Shown: positions 17,457 to 25,802 of the stretch, one piece after another | Layout: every line of letters begins with the position of its first letter | Position numbering within the stretch: position 1 is the first letter of the stretch | Assembly (NCBI RefSeq): GCF_000166055.1 | Contig: NC_014664.1 | Location: 1,608,501-1,672,500 of the forward strand | Reading direction: 5' to 3' | Source: Rhodomicrobium vannielii ATCC 17100 | GTDB taxonomy: Bacteria; Pseudomonadota; Alphaproteobacteria; Rhizobiales; Rhodomicrobiaceae | DNA length: 64,000 nt | Position numbers and translations under genes: made by a program | The notes under the pieces: model-generated | The model's input: only the letters and a program-made list of their open reading frames with translations | What the model was told of the DNA's origin: nothing | Database searches by the model: none

Positions 17457-17794
17457 GGTGCCCCCTGCAAGTGCCTTTGCTCACGCGGAAGCTCCGCGCG
17501 CGTGTAGGCTTGCCCCGCTGTTCACAATATGTAAACACCGTTTTCTTGACAGGCCAACAGCTTACCGGTGGATTTGTCCCATAGGCGTTGCACCGGTCTG
17601 TTGGATCCAGACGCATAACAAAGGCGAGCGCGCTACAACCGAAGCGCCGATTTCATTGAAATTATTGACAAAAAAGGCACACGCGCGCCTCGCGGGCCTC
17701 TCCTTATCGGAGTTAACTATAGATTCCATATCGACAAATCTATTTTTCCATATTTAATCAAATGAACCTGTACCGAGTTTGTGAGGATGAGTTC
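17457..17794. other. Divergent intergenic region with a phage operator
   Basis: This 338-bp region separates the leftward methyltransferase from a rightward small gene. It contains the palindrome at 17520-17536. The stretch 17655-17760 is AT-rich, with TTGACA at 17664, and may hold the rightward promoter. No further gene is seen. Confidence 0.5.
17520..17536. promoter_or_regulatory. Candidate phage operator, best-formed copy
   Basis: GTTCACAATATGTAAAC is the most symmetric of the six sites (6 of 8 half-site positions). It lies 64 bp upstream of the methyltransferase start. It differs from the 2366 site at four positions. Confidence 0.65.
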
Positions 17795-17989
17795 ATGACC
17801 GCTGTTCTTTCCGAGACTGCCTTCCGTGCGGATCCCGCCACGCAAGGAACGCCAACCGATCTTGACCGGTTCGAGTTTCTTCTCTCCATGATGGTAGAGC
17901 TTAAAGCCCTCACACAACAAGCCAACCTGACACCCGAAACCGTACTTCTGGGAGCGGCAATCAAGGAAATGCGCGAGCGGCTTTCGTGA
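17795..17989 (+). CDS. Small acidic/helical protein of unknown function
   Basis: The 64-residue product starts at ATG 17795 (MTAVLSETAFRADPATQG), with a GAGGAT ribosome site eight bases upstream; an earlier in-frame ATG at 17762 lacks such a site. The C-terminal half is predicted helical (FEFLLSMMVELKALTQQANL). No family is recognised. It stands alone between the methyltransferase and the HigA gene and is probably a phage or TA-associated small protein. Confidence 0.5.
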   Translation: MTAVLSETAFRADPATQGTPTDLDRFEFLLSMMVELKALTQQANLTPETVLLGAAIKEMRERLS

Positions 17990-18071
17990 AGCAATGGGCG
18001 CGGGTGAAGCGTGCACTTCGCCTGTGTTGGCCTCAGGTTTGAATATGTAAGGGGCCGGAGAACCCGCCCGA

Positions 18072-18449
18072 TTATGCCGCGTTCAGATGGTAGGGCCGTA
18101 CGAGGCAGTCTGCCGGGATGCCCCAACCGGTGCTGATCTTGTGGATCATGTCCACGGTCAGCGCCCGACGGCGGTTCAGCACCTCCGATGCACGTGGCCG
18201 AGACCCCAGAAGCGCGGCCAGATAGGCCTGCGTTTTTCCGGTCACCTCCATGTGTGTCCGCAACAGGTCAATCGGCTCGACCGCCTCTATCGGAAAGTGC
18301 CGGGCCTCGTACGCATCGATCAGATCGGCCAGCACATCGAAGCGATCCGCCTCCGGTGTTCCGGGAGCGGGCTGATTGTCGAAGTAACGGGCGATCTCGG
18401 CGAGCGCCCATTCGTGGTCTTCAGCAGTGCGGATCGGTCGAATATCCAT
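18072..18449 (-). CDS. higA: HigA-type antitoxin
   Basis: The 125-residue protein has an N-terminal acidic arm and a C-terminal XRE-type HTH (VTGKTQAYLAALLGSRPRAS, then EVLNRRRALTVDMI), the layout of the larger HigA antitoxins. HigA neutralises the HigB ribosome-dependent RNase and represses the operon. Its ATG overlaps the stop of a truncated higB frame (18449-18553), so it is an orphan antitoxin. Retention of an intact antitoxin after loss of the toxin is common and may give protection against related toxins or a regulatory role. Confidence 0.88.
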   Translation of the reverse strand: MDIRPIRTAEDHEWALAEIARYFDNQPAPGTPEADRFDVLADLIDAYEARHFPIEAVEPIDLLRTHMEVTGKTQAYLAALLGSRPRASEVLNRRRALTVDMIHKISTGWGIPADCLVRPYHLNAA

Positions 18450-18553
18450 CAGATCGCCTCCGGGTTGATCTTGTCATACTCCTTGTGGGTGCCGACGAAC
18501 TTGATCAGTCCGCGGCGGTAGGGATATGCGAAATGCACGATCAGGCGGAACTT
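18449..18553 (-). pseudogene. higB: Truncated HigB toxin, C-terminal fragment
   Basis: Directly upstream of higA on the same strand, an open frame encodes FRLIVHFAYPYRRGL then IKFVGTHKEYDKINPEAI and a TGA that overlaps the higA start. This is the characteristic C-terminus of HigB (RelE fold). Homology stops abruptly at about 18553, where the neighbouring gene at 18541-19113 begins to overlap. The N-terminal two thirds of the toxin are missing, so it cannot be functional. Confidence 0.85.
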
Positions 18554-19113
18554 GCTTGTGCAACGGTCTGCAAAACCATTCGAGCGACAGCGACAGGACA
18601 ATCGATAGGAACCCAAGCTTTGGACCGCGCGTCATATTTCTCGAACCGCGCATGGCGAGTCAAAACCTCCCGCAATGAAGTTTCATCCAATTCAACCAAT
18701 GCAGTTTGCACTTCGGGAGTTTGCATTCGAGTGGTGAGGAATCGAGGCGCCAAACGCGTCACTGCGCGCACAAGTCTCCCAGCGTTCAAGGTCACACCGG
18801 TAGCTGGGTCAGCCAAGATCCGCCTAGCGGCCTCGACTGCCGCGTGAATTTCTCCCCCGCGTATACGGATAATAGGGCGCTCGCCCGGGATCCCGGTCTG
18901 TCGGTCTAACGTAACGTCACGGCTCTTTGTTTCGGGCAGACCGTCATCTTTGCACGTCCCGATGCGATCTCTTGCGGCGAATTCGGTTCTCAGACGCCCG
19001 AGTTCTTCATCCCATGCTGCCTGCAGCCCAGCGACGAGCGATTCCAAGTCCTGGCGATGCTGCTGGCGCATCTCGCGGAGCTCCTCCCGCAGCTTCTCTA
19101 TCTCGTCTTCCAT
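18541..19113 (-). CDS. Coiled-coil protein of unknown function
   Basis: The 190-residue product opens with a clear coiled coil (EIEKLREELREMRQQHRQD, continuing to about residue 45). A second region of about 110 residues follows, rich in Arg/Ala/Val helices and ending CPVAVARMVLQTVAQAS. The last part vaguely recalls C-termini of phage replication proteins, but I cannot name a family. Its end overlaps the remnant of higB. An operator-like palindrome lies 45 bp upstream of its start, placing it in the phage regulon. Confidence 0.6.
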   Translation of the reverse strand: MEDEIEKLREELREMRQQHRQDLESLVAGLQAAWDEELGRLRTEFAARDRIGTCKDDGLPETKSRDVTLDRQTGIPGERPIIRIRGGEIHAAVEAARRILADPATGVTLNAGRLVRAVTRLAPRFLTTRMQTPEVQTALVELDETSLREVLTRHARFEKYDARSKAWVPIDCPVAVARMVLQTVAQASSA

Positions 19114-19157
19114 CGGCTCGCGGTCTTGCTCTTAATCTGGCGGATAAAGAGCACGAT

Positions 19158-19174
19158 GATTACAATATGTCAAC
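19158..19174. promoter_or_regulatory. Candidate phage operator upstream of coiled-coil gene
   Basis: GATTACAATATGTCAAC matches the best site at 17520 at 14 of 17 positions and lies 45 bp before the start of the leftward gene at 19113. Confidence 0.6.
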
Positions 19175-19547
19175 GCTAACCAAGCCGGCGTGAGGTCTTG
19201 CGCCTTTCTCGGCCGAAGAAGTCCAGTGGTCACCCTTCCTGCCTAGCGCGATATGAAAAACTTGCATCCGTGAAGTGCCCTGGATCGTGGTTCTCAACTT
19301 GCGCGACCATAGCGGTGGGGCGATAACTGAAGTCAGGTATTGACAATTCTATGCAAATATGATCTGTAGACTATACCGCGACGCAGAGAAAGCGGGCATT
19401 CACCTTCTTCTATGTGAAGAAGGGCGGTTACGCTTAGGGAAGATCGGTGAGCCCGACCACCCTGCACGCCTTGGGACTGTCCTTATTTATCTGCTGCCGC
19501 CTTCGCGACGCTGGACAATATAGCCAGTAAGCAGAAGGAGGATGCGC
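19175..19547. other. Gene-free stretch before the HicA-like locus
   Basis: These 373 bp contain no supported gene. TTGACA at 19340 with a TATGAT-like hexamer (19358-19363) about 12 bp later is a poor promoter fit. The inverted run CTTCTTCTATGTGAAGAAG at 19412-19430 is a small hairpin of possible regulatory use ahead of the coupled small ORF and hicA-like gene. Confidence 0.4.
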
Positions 19548-19670
19548 ATGGAGCGTTTCCCTCTCTCCTTGGCACCTCGGATCCCTCAACCAGTTGTTGC
19601 GGTCGATCTAGGCTGTGCCGTCGGCCGCCTGCCAAGGAGTATTAGAAATTGTCTGCAAGCAGCCAGATGA
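19548..19670 (+). CDS. 40-residue ORF coupled to the HicA-like gene
   Basis: An ATG at 19548 stands six bases after a strong AGAAGGAGG ribosome site and opens a 40-residue frame (MERFPLSLAPRIPQP...) whose TGA overlaps the ATG of the HicA-like gene (ATGA). The ribosome site and coupling are the reasons to believe it. The peptide has no recognised domain and is not a HicB. It may be a leader that ties toxin translation to its own, or a small antitoxin. Confidence 0.5.
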   Translation: MERFPLSLAPRIPQPVVAVDLGCAVGRLPRSIRNCLQAAR

Positions 19671-19858
19671 AGGAAGTTCGACGTAATCTGGAACGTCTGG
19701 GCTTCGTCGCCACGAAGACACGCGGAGGTCACTGGCGTTTCCATCACCCTGCGATGGACGGCCCGGTGTTCGCGCCCGATACGCCTTCTGACCATCGGGG
19801 ATTGAAGAACCTTCGCGCACTGCTTCGTCGCAAGTTGTGTGCGGCTCCGGTCCGCTGA
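19667..19858 (+). CDS. HicA/YcfA-like mRNA interferase
   Basis: Starting at the coupled ATG 19667, the 63-residue protein has the HicA double-stranded-RNA-binding-like fold signature: EVRRNLERLGFVATKTRGGH then WRFHHP. The His in GGHWRF corresponds to the catalytic His of HicA (normally GSH). Family members cleave mRNA and are held by HicB. No HicB follows; the next gene is the 673-residue protein at 19939. Either the partner is the small upstream ORF or the large downstream protein, or this is an orphan toxin. Confidence 0.7.
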   Translation: MKEVRRNLERLGFVATKTRGGHWRFHHPAMDGPVFAPDTPSDHRGLKNLRALLRRKLCAAPVR

Positions 19859-19938
19859 CGATCCCACGGGAGCCGTTTCCAAGCGGCTCTCGCTACCCGT
19901 TTTTACGCCAATTCCGACGTCAAACGTAGGAGAATCCT

Positions 19939-21960
19939 ATGACGAATACTGATGAAAATCTCCATATCCTGCCTCGCCCAGTCGAGCGCCTCCCTGATTA
20001 CGCCCACGCCAAAGCTAGGCAAACGCTTGCTGAGCGATTGACCAACGCCTTCGACTTATCGGGTGCCTCTGCGATTGCCATTTCGAACTCGGTTGTCGAT
20101 CCGTCCGAAGTACGCGCATCAATCGGGGGCGCCGAGCAACCAGACGTCGAGCGTATTCCTGTGCCTGGCGGCACGTTGCTCGGCATCAGAACGAGCGTGT
20201 GGGCGAGGCGGGTGATGCCCGACCCGCGAAATCCGCGTACCTTTCCCGCTCGGCGGCATCCGTTCGCTATTGAACCAGGTACCGGGGGCGAAGACTCCAA
20301 ATTCCGACCCATCCCGGAACCGCGCCCACTTGATGCTGCACGCCCGCAGGTCGCCGAGCTCGCCGTGATGATCGAAAATAGGCATCACCTGATTTGGGCG
20401 TCACAGCACGCTGAGCGCTTCGTGCTGGAAGAAAACAACTGGAAGCCTTCGATCGAGTCACAGGGTGTTATGGAGGCTGTCTGGCTTGTCGCAACGACTT
20501 ATGAGCATGCGGATGGCTCAGCGCCTGCAACCGTGCTTACGACGGTTGAGGGGTCTTCACGCACAACGGCCGTCCATAGTTTGCTCGAAGTCCACTCACA
20601 CGAAGTACCGTATGATGACCAGGACGCCAAGTTGAGAGCCTACATTCGCCGTCTCAACGAGTTATTCGATAAGGGCGAACGTGACAGAGCTACCACGGTC
20701 GCGCTCCGTTGCGAGCGTATTCCGGCGCTGATTCTCGTAGGCTTCCGCCCCTACCCCGGCGGTTCAACAACCTTTCCGACAGCGGTGAGGTCGTTTGTTG
20801 CGCTTCGCCATGTTGATCCTCCTAAGCCTTGGGGGCCCGGTCCTGAAAACGAATCCCTCGCCGACGAAGTTTTGGACGAATTCTGCCGCCGAAATCTTAT
20901 TTCCGAGACCGAGCGTGATTACTATGCTGGATCCTGCACGAAGGCAGAAGCGAAAGCGGCGCACCTTCCGGTTGATCCAGTGCTGCGCGCGGCACATATC
21001 GTGCGTCTGTTTACCAGCGACGACTCCGCCATCAAACATGCGATGCGCGTAGCCGTCACGAGCCAATCAAGTCGCAAGAACATCGGCTCGAAGCTCAAGA
21101 ATGAGTTGGCGACCGGTCTCATCCTGCGCGCAGTTGCCGATGAGCCGGCAAAAGTCGACCAAATCCGTCGCTACCTTCGTCACGCATTCGGCCAAGCCGT
21201 GCATAAGGTTGCCTGGACGTCCACCGGCCGTACTACCGAGCAAATCGTTAAGGAATCCCTGGCCGAGGTTCGCGCTGTAATCGGAGATGGTTCCACCGAA
21301 GAACCCGGGCCCGCTTCAATGGAGCTTGCTGTTCGTGCAGCCTACCCTCTTGTCGTCGATGGACGACTGAATGCAGATCGCGGCACCTCAAACAACGAAC
21401 AGCCAGATCGGCGTACGCCGGGCGAGATTCTTGATACGATGCGTCGATCCATCCAAGGCGTTCACCAGCTTGGACGGGCCCTGCGCGATTACGAAGAGGG
21501 CGTCCCACTACGCGCGGTTGACGAGGAAGGGGAGATTAAGCGTACAGCCGATGACTCCGCGGACCAGATTGTTAGCGACATCTACCTGCGGAACGAGTTT
21601 CCGCCAGCGGGGAAGATGAAGGCCAGACGCCCCGGCGACACACCGACCGATCGCTACTACAATTCGCTAAGTGCACTCGGCTCAGCGATGATGGATGTCA
21701 AGCGGACGTTCGATGATCTGAAAGAAGTGAGGGGGGATGACAACCAGCCCATCGTCGAAGTACAGGGCGTTGAACTTCGTCACATTACTAGCTGGAGAGA
21801 TCTTTTGAGCATTTGGGATGAAGAGATGGTTGTCTGGGGCCGAACGTTCCGCAAGAAGTACGGGACAAAGGACCACGGTGGGGCAATACCGAGAGAGGAC
21901 GACGAGCCAACTGAGGTAGATCCTTATGCCGAAGCAGAGTATGAAACTGCCGACAATTGA
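19939..21960 (+). CDS. Large protein with ParB/DGQHR-like nucleotide-binding segment
   Basis: The 673-residue protein starts at ATG 19939 after a TAGGAGAAT ribosome site. Residues about 85-105 (ARRVMPDPRNPRTFPARR) and VLTTVEGSSRTTAVHSLL near residue 200 recall the two conserved parts of ParB-N/sulfiredoxin-fold or DndB (DGQHR) domains, with EGSSRT in place of DGxxR. The remaining 450 residues are helical and unfamiliar, with an acidic tail. It is not a standard partition protein. Sitting between a HicA-like toxin and a Gabija pair, it is a candidate defence or DNA-modification-sensing gene, but the function is unknown. Confidence 0.55.
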   Translation: MTNTDENLHILPRPVERLPDYAHAKARQTLAERLTNAFDLSGASAIAISNSVVDPSEVRASIGGAEQPDVERIPVPGGTLLGIRTSVWARRVMPDPRNPRTFPARRHPFAIEPGTGGEDSKFRPIPEPRPLDAARPQVAELAVMIENRHHLIWASQHAERFVLEENNWKPSIESQGVMEAVWLVATTYEHADGSAPATVLTTVEGSSRTTAVHSLLEVHSHEVPYDDQDAKLRAYIRRLNELFDKGERDRATTVALRCERIPALILVGFRPYPGGSTTFPTAVRSFVALRHVDPPKPWGPGPENESLADEVLDEFCRRNLISETERDYYAGSCTKAEAKAAHLPVDPVLRAAHIVRLFTSDDSAIKHAMRVAVTSQSSRKNIGSKLKNELATGLILRAVADEPAKVDQIRRYLRHAFGQAVHKVAWTSTGRTTEQIVKESLAEVRAVIGDGSTEEPGPASMELAVRAAYPLVVDGRLNADRGTSNNEQPDRRTPGEILDTMRRSIQGVHQLGRALRDYEEGVPLRAVDEEGEIKRTADDSADQIVSDIYLRNEFPPAGKMKARRPGDTPTDRYYNSLSALGSAMMDVKRTFDDLKEVRGDDNQPIVEVQGVELRHITSWRDLLSIWDEEMVVWGRTFRKKYGTKDHGGAIPREDDEPTEVDPYAEAEYETADN

Positions 21961-22469
21961 CGGTCGAATAGGTTCGGTGCTTTGGTAAAGCCGCAGCGCC
22001 GACCAGCTCAATCTGACGACCGCTTACGCCGCCGCGAGCCGCTTCAATTTGGTGTCGCACTGTAAGCGCAGTTGCGCATCCTCCGGCAGCCAGAGCGACA
22101 GGTGCGGAAACATCAGGCGATGAAGCGCGCTGCGTTTCGAGGGGTGGCTGGCACCGGGGAGGAATGGCGGATCAACCTGGAGTAGCGGGCGTTCTCCGAA
22201 GTCAGGCTATGCCCGCAGTTGGCCCTTCTGCTGCCTTGTCTTAAAGGGGATTCCAACCCGGCGGAGCGGAAACACCGTGAAAGATCTCGTAAAAACTGTC
22301 GCCTCGACGCGAAGCGCGTCAGCGGCAAGGAAAAGCAGGCCGATTTCCCGGCCCGCCTGGTTCTCAAGCGTGGCGGCCGGTCGCTATCAATGCACAATAA
22401 TCGCTCACTTTGGCTCGCCGATTTTTTCGGAACAAGCTATGATTGCCTCGCGAGGAAGTGGGGTGCGCG
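21961..22469. other. Relic region upstream of the Gabija-type pair
   Basis: This 509-bp interval has no intact gene. A short leftward frame at about 22024-22115, ending in QLRLQCDTKLKRLAAA, looks like the tail of a lost gene, unassigned. From about 22219 to 22368 lies a diverged copy of a sequence that recurs at 25511-25652, on the far side of the Gabija pair. Confidence 0.5.
22219..22368 (+). repeat. Direct repeat A flanking the Gabija-type pair
   Basis: This stretch aligns with 25511-25652 in the same orientation. Shared blocks include CTTCTGC/GCCTTGT near the left, GGGATTC a little further, GCGAAGCG in the middle and AGCAGGCCG...TTTCCCGGCC near the right. The copies are diverged and carry small indels. 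They bracket about 3.1 kb containing the two defence genes. Confidence 0.65.
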
Positions 22470-24101
22470 ATGTATATCGAGAAGGTCAAAATCAAGAATT
22501 TCAAATGCTTTGAAGGTTGGTTCGAGGTTGATTTCGATCAGGGTGTCAACATCATCGTTGGCAATAATGAGGCCGGAAAATCCACGCTACTCGAAGCGAT
22601 CCATCTGTGCCTGACGGGCATGCTGAATGGGAAATATCTTCGCAACGAACTATCTCCCTATCTCTTTAACAGGAATATCGAGCGGGCGTATCTGGACAGT
22701 CTCGCCACGAAAGCCCCACTACAACCGCCGGAGATACAGATCGAACTGTTTCTTGACGGTGAAGACGATGCGCTGGAAGAACTTCGCGGAAACGGCAACT
22801 CCGAGAAGAACGACAAGGCGCGTGGCCTCCTCTTCTCAATCGAGTTCGATAAGAAATACGACGGTGCCTACACTGAGTTGCTGAAGGGCAAAGAGATCAA
22901 CTCGATACCCTTGGAATTCTATCAGGTACAATGGTCGGAATTCTCCCGCCAGCCGGCGATGGCCCGCACCATTCCTATCAAGTCGGCCCTCATAGATTCA
23001 ACGAGCACGCGTGTGCAGAGCGGTTCGGATATGTACATCTCCCGCATCGTCCGAGAGTTTTTGGACGACAAGGAGCGTGTTGCGATATCCCAAGCCCACC
23101 GCAAGCTGAAAGACGCCTTCAAGGCCGACGGCAATGTCGGCGCCATTAATGAAAGATTGGCGGAAGCGGCGAAGATCAGCCGAAAAAAGGTCAGCATCTC
23201 GGTCGATATGTCGTCTCACAATGCCTGGGAAAGCAGCCTCATGACTTATATTGAGGATGTGCCCTTCCACTATATCGGCAAGGGCGAGCAGTGCATCGTC
23301 AAAACGCGCCTCGCGCTGAGCAGCAAAAAGAACAGCGAAGCGACCGTATTGCTGATCGAGGAACCGGAAAACCACCTCTCGCACTCGAAGCTCAACCAGC
23401 TCATCAGCGATATCAGCACCGACAATAGCGGCAAGCAGGTCATCATCACCACGCATAGCAGCTTCGTCGCGAACAAACTTGGACTGGACCACCTGATCCT
23501 GTTACGGGAAGCTAAGGTCACACGGATCAAGGATCTGGACGCGAGCGACTTCTTCCATAAGCTGCCTGGCTACGACACGCTGCGTCTTGTGTTGTCGCAG
23601 AAGTCGATCCTTGTAGAGGGCGATGCGGACGAGCTGGTCGTCCAACGGGCCTATATGGATGCCAACGGGGGAAAATTGCCTATCGACGACGAGATCGATG
23701 TCATCTCGGTCGGGCTTTCGTTCCTGCGTTTTCTCGAACTGGCGACGGCGCTGAAAATCCCTGTCGTGGTCGCAACCGACAACGACGGGGATACTGCTGC
23801 GCTTGAAAAGAAGTACGCCAAATACAAGGACGTCAATCATATCACAATATGCTATGATCCTGTGGTGGATAAGGGGGACTTGGTCCTCGGCGGCAAACCT
23901 TTCAACTATAACACCCTTGAGCCGAAGCTGGTCAAATCCAATAGCGTCGAGACCTTCAACACGCTGTTCAGTACCAAGCATGATCTCGATAACCTTCATC
24001 GTTATATGAAAAACAACAAGACCGAGTGCGCGTTGGCGATTTTCTCGGCGAAGATAAAAATCACTTATCCGAAATATATCCTGGATGCGATCGCCAAATG
24101 A
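22470..24101 (+). CDS. gajA: OLD-family ATPase/Toprim nuclease, GajA-like
   Basis: The 543-residue protein starts at ATG 22470. It has the OLD ABC-ATPase domain (MYIEKVKIKNFKCFEGW, Walker A VGNNEAGKSTLLEAI, later VLLIEEPENHLSHSKLNQ as signature and Walker B, THSSF H-loop) and a C-terminal Toprim nuclease domain (SILVEGDADELVVQRAY with the Glu, VVVATDNDGDTAALEKKY with the Asp pair). This matches GajA of the Gabija anti-phage system, which nicks DNA when nucleotide pools fall. The downstream UvrD-like helicase overlaps it by four bases, as in class 2 OLD pairs. An upstream in-frame TTG (22443) is a less likely start. Confidence 0.88.
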   Translation: MYIEKVKIKNFKCFEGWFEVDFDQGVNIIVGNNEAGKSTLLEAIHLCLTGMLNGKYLRNELSPYLFNRNIERAYLDSLATKAPLQPPEIQIELFLDGEDDALEELRGNGNSEKNDKARGLLFSIEFDKKYDGAYTELLKGKEINSIPLEFYQVQWSEFSRQPAMARTIPIKSALIDSTSTRVQSGSDMYISRIVREFLDDKERVAISQAHRKLKDAFKADGNVGAINERLAEAAKISRKKVSISVDMSSHNAWESSLMTYIEDVPFHYIGKGEQCIVKTRLALSSKKNSEATVLLIEEPENHLSHSKLNQLISDISTDNSGKQVIITTHSSFVANKLGLDHLILLREAKVTRIKDLDASDFFHKLPGYDTLRLVLSQKSILVEGDADELVVQRAYMDANGGKLPIDDEIDVISVGLSFLRFLELATALKIPVVVATDNDGDTAALEKKYAKYKDVNHITICYDPVVDKGDLVLGGKPFNYNTLEPKLVKSNSVETFNTLFSTKHDLDNLHRYMKNNKTECALAIFSAKIKITYPKYILDAIAK

Positions 24102-25237
24102 TGGGGCCGAATAAGCTCGTCATTGCTGCGGCAGGCTCGGGGAAGACCACCTACCTCGTCAGGCAGGCGCTTGCGGTTGAACAGAAACGGGTCCTCATCA
24201 CCACCTACACGGAATCGAACGAAGAAGAGATCCGGCGCAAATTTTTCGAAATCAATGGCTCGGTTCCGGGCAACGTGCATATCCAGACCTGGTTCAGTCT
24301 GCTGATCGAGCATGGCATCAAGCCCTTTCAAGGCAAGCTGTTCGATTGGGATGTCGCTGGTATGCTTCTGGTTTCGCAGAGATCCGGTTTTCGCGGGCGT
24401 GACCTGCAAGGTCGTCCCATGTATTGGGGTGAGGAAGATTTCAGACGTTGCTACTTCGATCGTCGGAATCGCGTCTATTCAGACAAATTGTCGAGGTTGA
24501 CGATACGGTGCAATGAGGCATCGGACGGCGCTGTCATCGAGCGGCTTTCCCGTATTTATCCATTTATTTTCGTAGATGAGGTGCAAGATCTGGCAGGCCA
24601 CGACCTCGACGTTTTGGCGGCGCTCTTCCAAAGCCCCGCCAACGTCGTCATGGTGGGTGATCCCCGTCAGGTCACCTATGTGACCCATCTGGAGGCTCGC
24701 CTTAAGAAGTACAGGGATGGAGGTATTGCCGACTTTATTCGGGCGGAACTTCCCCGAAAGGTTACCTGCGATATTGATGTGACCAGCCTCATGACATCGC
24801 ACCGAAATAGCACCGCTATCTGCGAATTGTCGTCGAAGCTCTATCCAAAAATGGCTGCTGCGACCGCTTGCAAATGTCCCGACTGCAGGCAACCGGCCCC
24901 TATTGATGCGGGTCTCTTCATCGTCCGGCGAAAGGATCTGCCCCGGTATCTCGAGACGAGGCGACCGGTGCAGCTCCGATGGAGCTCGACCGTCAAGATC
25001 GGATCTCCCGATCTACCGGCGCTAACGTTTGGACGGTCAAAAGGCCTCGGCTTCGACCGCGTCATTATTTATCCCACCAAAGAAATGGTGGACTGGCTGA
25101 AGAATGTCCAATCGCAGCTGAAGGCCGAAACCCGCGCAAAACTCTATGTCGGTCTCACCCGCGCGAGGCATGCGGTGGCAGTGGTCTACGACCCCGCCGA
25201 TGGTGAGATCGTCGCAGGATTTACCGTTTTCGAGTAG
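24098..25237 (+). CDS. gajB: UvrD/Rep-like helicase, GajB-like
   Basis: The 379-residue product begins at an ATG that overlaps the stop of the OLD gene (ATGATG). It shows superfamily 1 motifs: VIAAAGSGKTTYLVRQA (Walker A), FIFVDEVQDLAGHDLDVLAA (Walker B), VMVGDPRQVTYVTH (motif III), TSHRNSTAICELSSKLYP (motif IV region), GRSKGLGFDRVIIYPT (motif V) and YVGLTRARHAVAVV (motif VI). GajB partners GajA in Gabija. It is shorter than the roughly 490-residue Bacillus GajB but keeps every motif, so it is likely functional. Together with gajA it forms a two-gene defence operon. Confidence 0.85.
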   Translation: MMGPNKLVIAAAGSGKTTYLVRQALAVEQKRVLITTYTESNEEEIRRKFFEINGSVPGNVHIQTWFSLLIEHGIKPFQGKLFDWDVAGMLLVSQRSGFRGRDLQGRPMYWGEEDFRRCYFDRRNRVYSDKLSRLTIRCNEASDGAVIERLSRIYPFIFVDEVQDLAGHDLDVLAALFQSPANVVMVGDPRQVTYVTHLEARLKKYRDGGIADFIRAELPRKVTCDIDVTSLMTSHRNSTAICELSSKLYPKMAAATACKCPDCRQPAPIDAGLFIVRRKDLPRYLETRRPVQLRWSSTVKIGSPDLPALTFGRSKGLGFDRVIIYPTKEMVDWLKNVQSQLKAETRAKLYVGLTRARHAVAVVYDPADGEIVAGFTVFE

Positions 25238-25802
25238 GGAAGTCGCCGAAACATGTTTTTGGAGCCACCTCTATGCTAAAGGCATCAACCGCGAACCGCC
25301 CTAGTCCTGAGTAATATCCGCTTTCAGGCGATTGAAGCTAAGGGCTCAACGGCCGCAATGGGGGCGCGAAGCGGCCGTTCACAGCGGCGTGCCGGGACGA
25401 TCGCTTTGGGGTCAATTTCGCCGTAGAGAACGGGCGAGGAAGGGGATCCGCGACGACCGCTCTTGATGGTGTTGCGGCTTTTAGTTCAGGATTTTCGAAT
25501 TTCGGCAAACGGCCTTCTGCGGCCTTGTTTTGAACGGGATTCAAGCCGGGAGGGGGATCACCTTCGGAAGCCGGGGGGAAACTTTCGGCGCGAAGCGAGA
25601 CAGCGTCAAAGGGAAGAGCAGGCCGGTTTCCCGGCCTGCCTGATCGTCGCGCCCGGCGGTTGAGCCTGTGCCGCACGAAGCATCGATGCAGCGTCATGTG
25701 CGAGGTGGAGATCGCGCCGACCTGCTTCAGCACCTTGTGGCACTCACGGATGGACAGCCCTTGTCTACGCAGAGCCCACCGCAAGTTCCTCTTGCTCGGG
25801 CG
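25238..25802. other. Relic region downstream of the Gabija-type pair
   Basis: This 565-bp stretch holds direct repeat B. A leftward frame at 25338-25784 begins MRWALRRQGLSIRECHKVLK, suggesting an HTH remnant of a mobile-element gene, and then runs through the repeat with an unconvincing low-complexity tail. I do not call it an intact gene. Confidence 0.5.
25511..25652 (+). repeat. Direct repeat B flanking the Gabija-type pair
   Basis: Second, diverged copy of the sequence at 22219-22368, same orientation. It lies 274 bp after the helicase stop. Its left edge reads GGCCTTCTGCGGCCTTGT and its right edge TTTCCCGGCCTGCCTGA. Confidence 0.65.

Noticed and set aside
25338..25784. 149-codon leftward frame with an HTH-like start
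   Set aside because: Only the first 35 residues look protein-like; the rest is the antisense of direct repeat B. Treated as a relic.
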